23,114 bases of DNA from contig JBASOM010000050.1 of assembly GCA_049658265.1 (NCBI GenBank), positions 1 through 23,114 on the forward strand. The letters are read 5' to 3'. Under the pieces are notes generated by a model. It ran no database searches. It was not told where the DNA came from and was given only the letters and a program-made list of their open reading frames with translations. A program made the position numbers and the translations under genes. Origin of the DNA: DTU063 sp001512695 (lineage in GTDB: Bacteria; Bacillota; Thermosediminibacteria; Thermosediminibacterales; Tepidanaerobacteraceae). The stretch's first letter is position 1. Every line of letters starts with the position of its first letter. Positions 21,855 through 23,114 of the stretch are shown here, piece by piece.

Positions 21855-23114
21855 ATGAAAGTTAAGATATTGGTAGTTGATGACTCGGCAACTGACAGGT
21901 TTATCATTAAAAATATGCTGAGCGATTATATCATTTTCACAGCTTCCGACGGCGTTGAAGCCATTCGCATGCTAGAGGAGCATGACGGGATCAATTTGCT
22001 CATACTGGATCTAAAAATGCCTAAAATGGACGGCTTTCAAGTTCTAGAGTATCTAAAAGAAAAGGAACGGTATAAGCAGCTGCGCACTATAATTTTGACT
22101 AACTATGATGAGTTGGACAATGAAATCAAGGGCTTGAAGCTTGGGGCTGTAGACTACATTCGAAAACCTATTCAAATGGCTTCCCTACGGGCAAGAATTG
22201 AGGTCCATGTTGCACTATTGCGTGCAGAGGAAGCTTTGAGGCGGCAGTTGGATGAAAAGACAATAACTTTTGACATGCTGTTTGAACAAGCCCCTATCGG
22301 CATTGCAATTTCGTATAGTTCTGATCCGGAGCCCGGTGATAATTCCAATGTAATAATCAATTCAAAGTTCGAACAAATTACTGGAAGGACAAAAAAAGAG
22401 CTCATTCGATTAGGCTGGGCAAAGATAACTCATCCGGATGATTTGGATGAAGACATGAAAAATTTTAAGAAGCTCAAATCCGACGAAATCAAGATGTACT
22501 CAATGAATAAACGGTTCATTAAACCTGATGCTTCGATCGTTTGGGTAAATATGACAGTGGCTCAGCTTGAACTACCGAATGATGAGCAGATGAGCCATAT
22601 CTGCCTGGTCCAGGACATCACCGAGCGCAAGGAGATGGAAAAAGCGCTAAACGAGAGTGAGCGAAGCAAATCGGTTTTACTTTCCCACCTTCCGGGCCTT
22701 GCATACAGGTGTAACTACGATTGCGACTGGACAATGCAATATGTATCTAAGGGTTGTTATAACCTGACAGGTTATCCACCGGAAAGCTTGCTATACAATA
22801 GAGACCTTTCCTTTAATGAAATTATTTCTCCGGAATACCGCGAAGCATTGTGGAATGAATGGAAGCGAGTCCTTGCGGCAAGACAGCCCTTTAAATATGA
22901 GTATGAGATTATAACTGCCACGGGTGAGAAGAAGTGGGTTCTTGAGATGGGTCAAGGCATATACAACGATGATGGCGAAGTTGAAGCACTGGAAGGAATA
23001 ATTCTTGATATATCGGATCGAAAAGCGATCGAAGATGCGTTAAAGTACAATTATGAACACGATAGAGGGACTGGACTTTACAATCGCGAGTATTTGGTGT
23101 CTTTACTTCAAAAG
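21855..23114 (+). CDS. Response regulator with two PAS domains and the start of a GGDEF-type domain (3' truncated)
   Basis: The frame runs from ATG 21855 (AAGGTGG upstream) to the window end, 420 codons without a stop. Residues 1-120 are a receiver: acidic pair D9-D10, phospho-acceptor D52 in LILDLKMPKMDG, T/S in ILTNYD, and K in YIRKPIQ. A helix links to a PAS domain (about 135-260, ending QDITERKEMEKAL) and a second PAS/PAC (about 262-395, ending LDISDRKAIEDAL). The last residues, YEHDRGTGLYNREYLVSL, match the usual entry into a GGDEF diguanylate cyclase domain; whether its active site is intact or an EAL domain follows cannot be seen. It lies 49 nt after the sensor kinase and is the likely phosphorelay partner, which would link the signal to cyclic-di-GMP. 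Confidence 0.85.
   Translation, partial: MKVKILVVDDSATDRFIIKNMLSDYIIFTASDGVEAIRMLEEHDGINLLILDLKMPKMDGFQVLEYLKEKERYKQLRTIILTNYDELDNEIKGLKLGAVDYIRKPIQMASLRARIEVHVALLRAEEALRRQLDEKTITFDMLFEQAPIGIAISYSSDPEPGDNSNVIINSKFEQITGRTKKELIRLGWAKITHPDDLDEDMKNFKKLKSDEIKMYSMNKRFIKPDASIVWVNMTVAQLELPNDEQMSHICLVQDITERKEMEKALNESERSKSVLLSHLPGLAYRCNYDCDWTMQYVSKGCYNLTGYPPESLLYNRDLSFNEIISPEYREALWNEWKRVLAARQPFKYEYEIITATGEKKWVLEMGQGIYNDDGEVEALEGIILDISDRKAIEDALKYNYEHDRGTGLYNREYLVSLLQK

Noticed and set aside
1..23114. tRNA, rRNA, CRISPR arrays, intact insertion sequences or prophage genes
   Set aside because: None was seen on reading both strands; repeats present are short operators, hairpins and the ATPase remnant.

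Overview
The window reads as chromosomal DNA from an anaerobic, moderately AT-rich Firmicute, most likely a member of Clostridia. This rests on AGGAGG-type ribosome binding sites, frequent GTG and TTG starts, lipoprotein-type ABC binding proteins, siroheme/ferredoxin sulfite-reductase proteins and an FprA-type flavodiiron protein. No rRNA, tRNA, CRISPR array or intact mobile element was seen.

Layout. (1) 1-242, minus: the N-terminus of an AsrA-like anaerobic sulfite reductase subunit. (2) 599-2328: a compact type II restriction-modification locus. A beta-class DNA methyltransferase (plus) and a PD-(D/E)XK endonuclease (minus) converge on a hairpin that overlaps the methylase stop codon. A short, apparently frameshifted reading frame lies just upstream of the endonuclease. 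(3) 2703-5304, minus: a two-gene sulfur operon, made of a CoA-disulfide/persulfide reductase fused to a rhodanese domain, then an AsrC-like siroheme ferredoxin protein. (4) 5453-6376: a divergent LysR regulator. (5) 6511-9233: a FecBCD-type metal-chelate, heme or cobalamin ABC importer. (6) 9292-14339: an oligopeptide/nickel-class ABC importer whose two ATPases are fused in one polypeptide. (7) 14461-15876: a PAP2 membrane phosphatase, a decayed copy of the FecE-type ATPase gene, and an ArsC/Spx-family thioredoxin-fold protein. (8) 15950-18615: a small TM1266-like protein divergent from a flavodiiron oxygen/NO reductase and an exonuclease III. (9) 18833-23114: a BvgS-like hybrid sensor kinase followed by a response regulator with PAS domains and the start of what looks like a GGDEF domain, cut by the window edge.

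How the genes may work together. The most coherent unit is the LysR locus. A two-part DNA element (TGGTAAAATGAT, then ATAGGTAAAAnCTAT) occurs in the divergent LysR/sulfur-operon region and again in front of the FecBCD importer. The distance between its parts differs by 11 bp between the two places, about one helical turn. This suggests that one LysR protein ties persulfide/sulfite reduction to uptake of a metal or metal chelate. This regulon is the best candidate here for an undescribed system; the substrate and inducer cannot be read from sequence. The second notable item is the FecE ghost at about 15313-15475, which shows that an ancestral duplication of the importer ATPase was lost by internal deletion.
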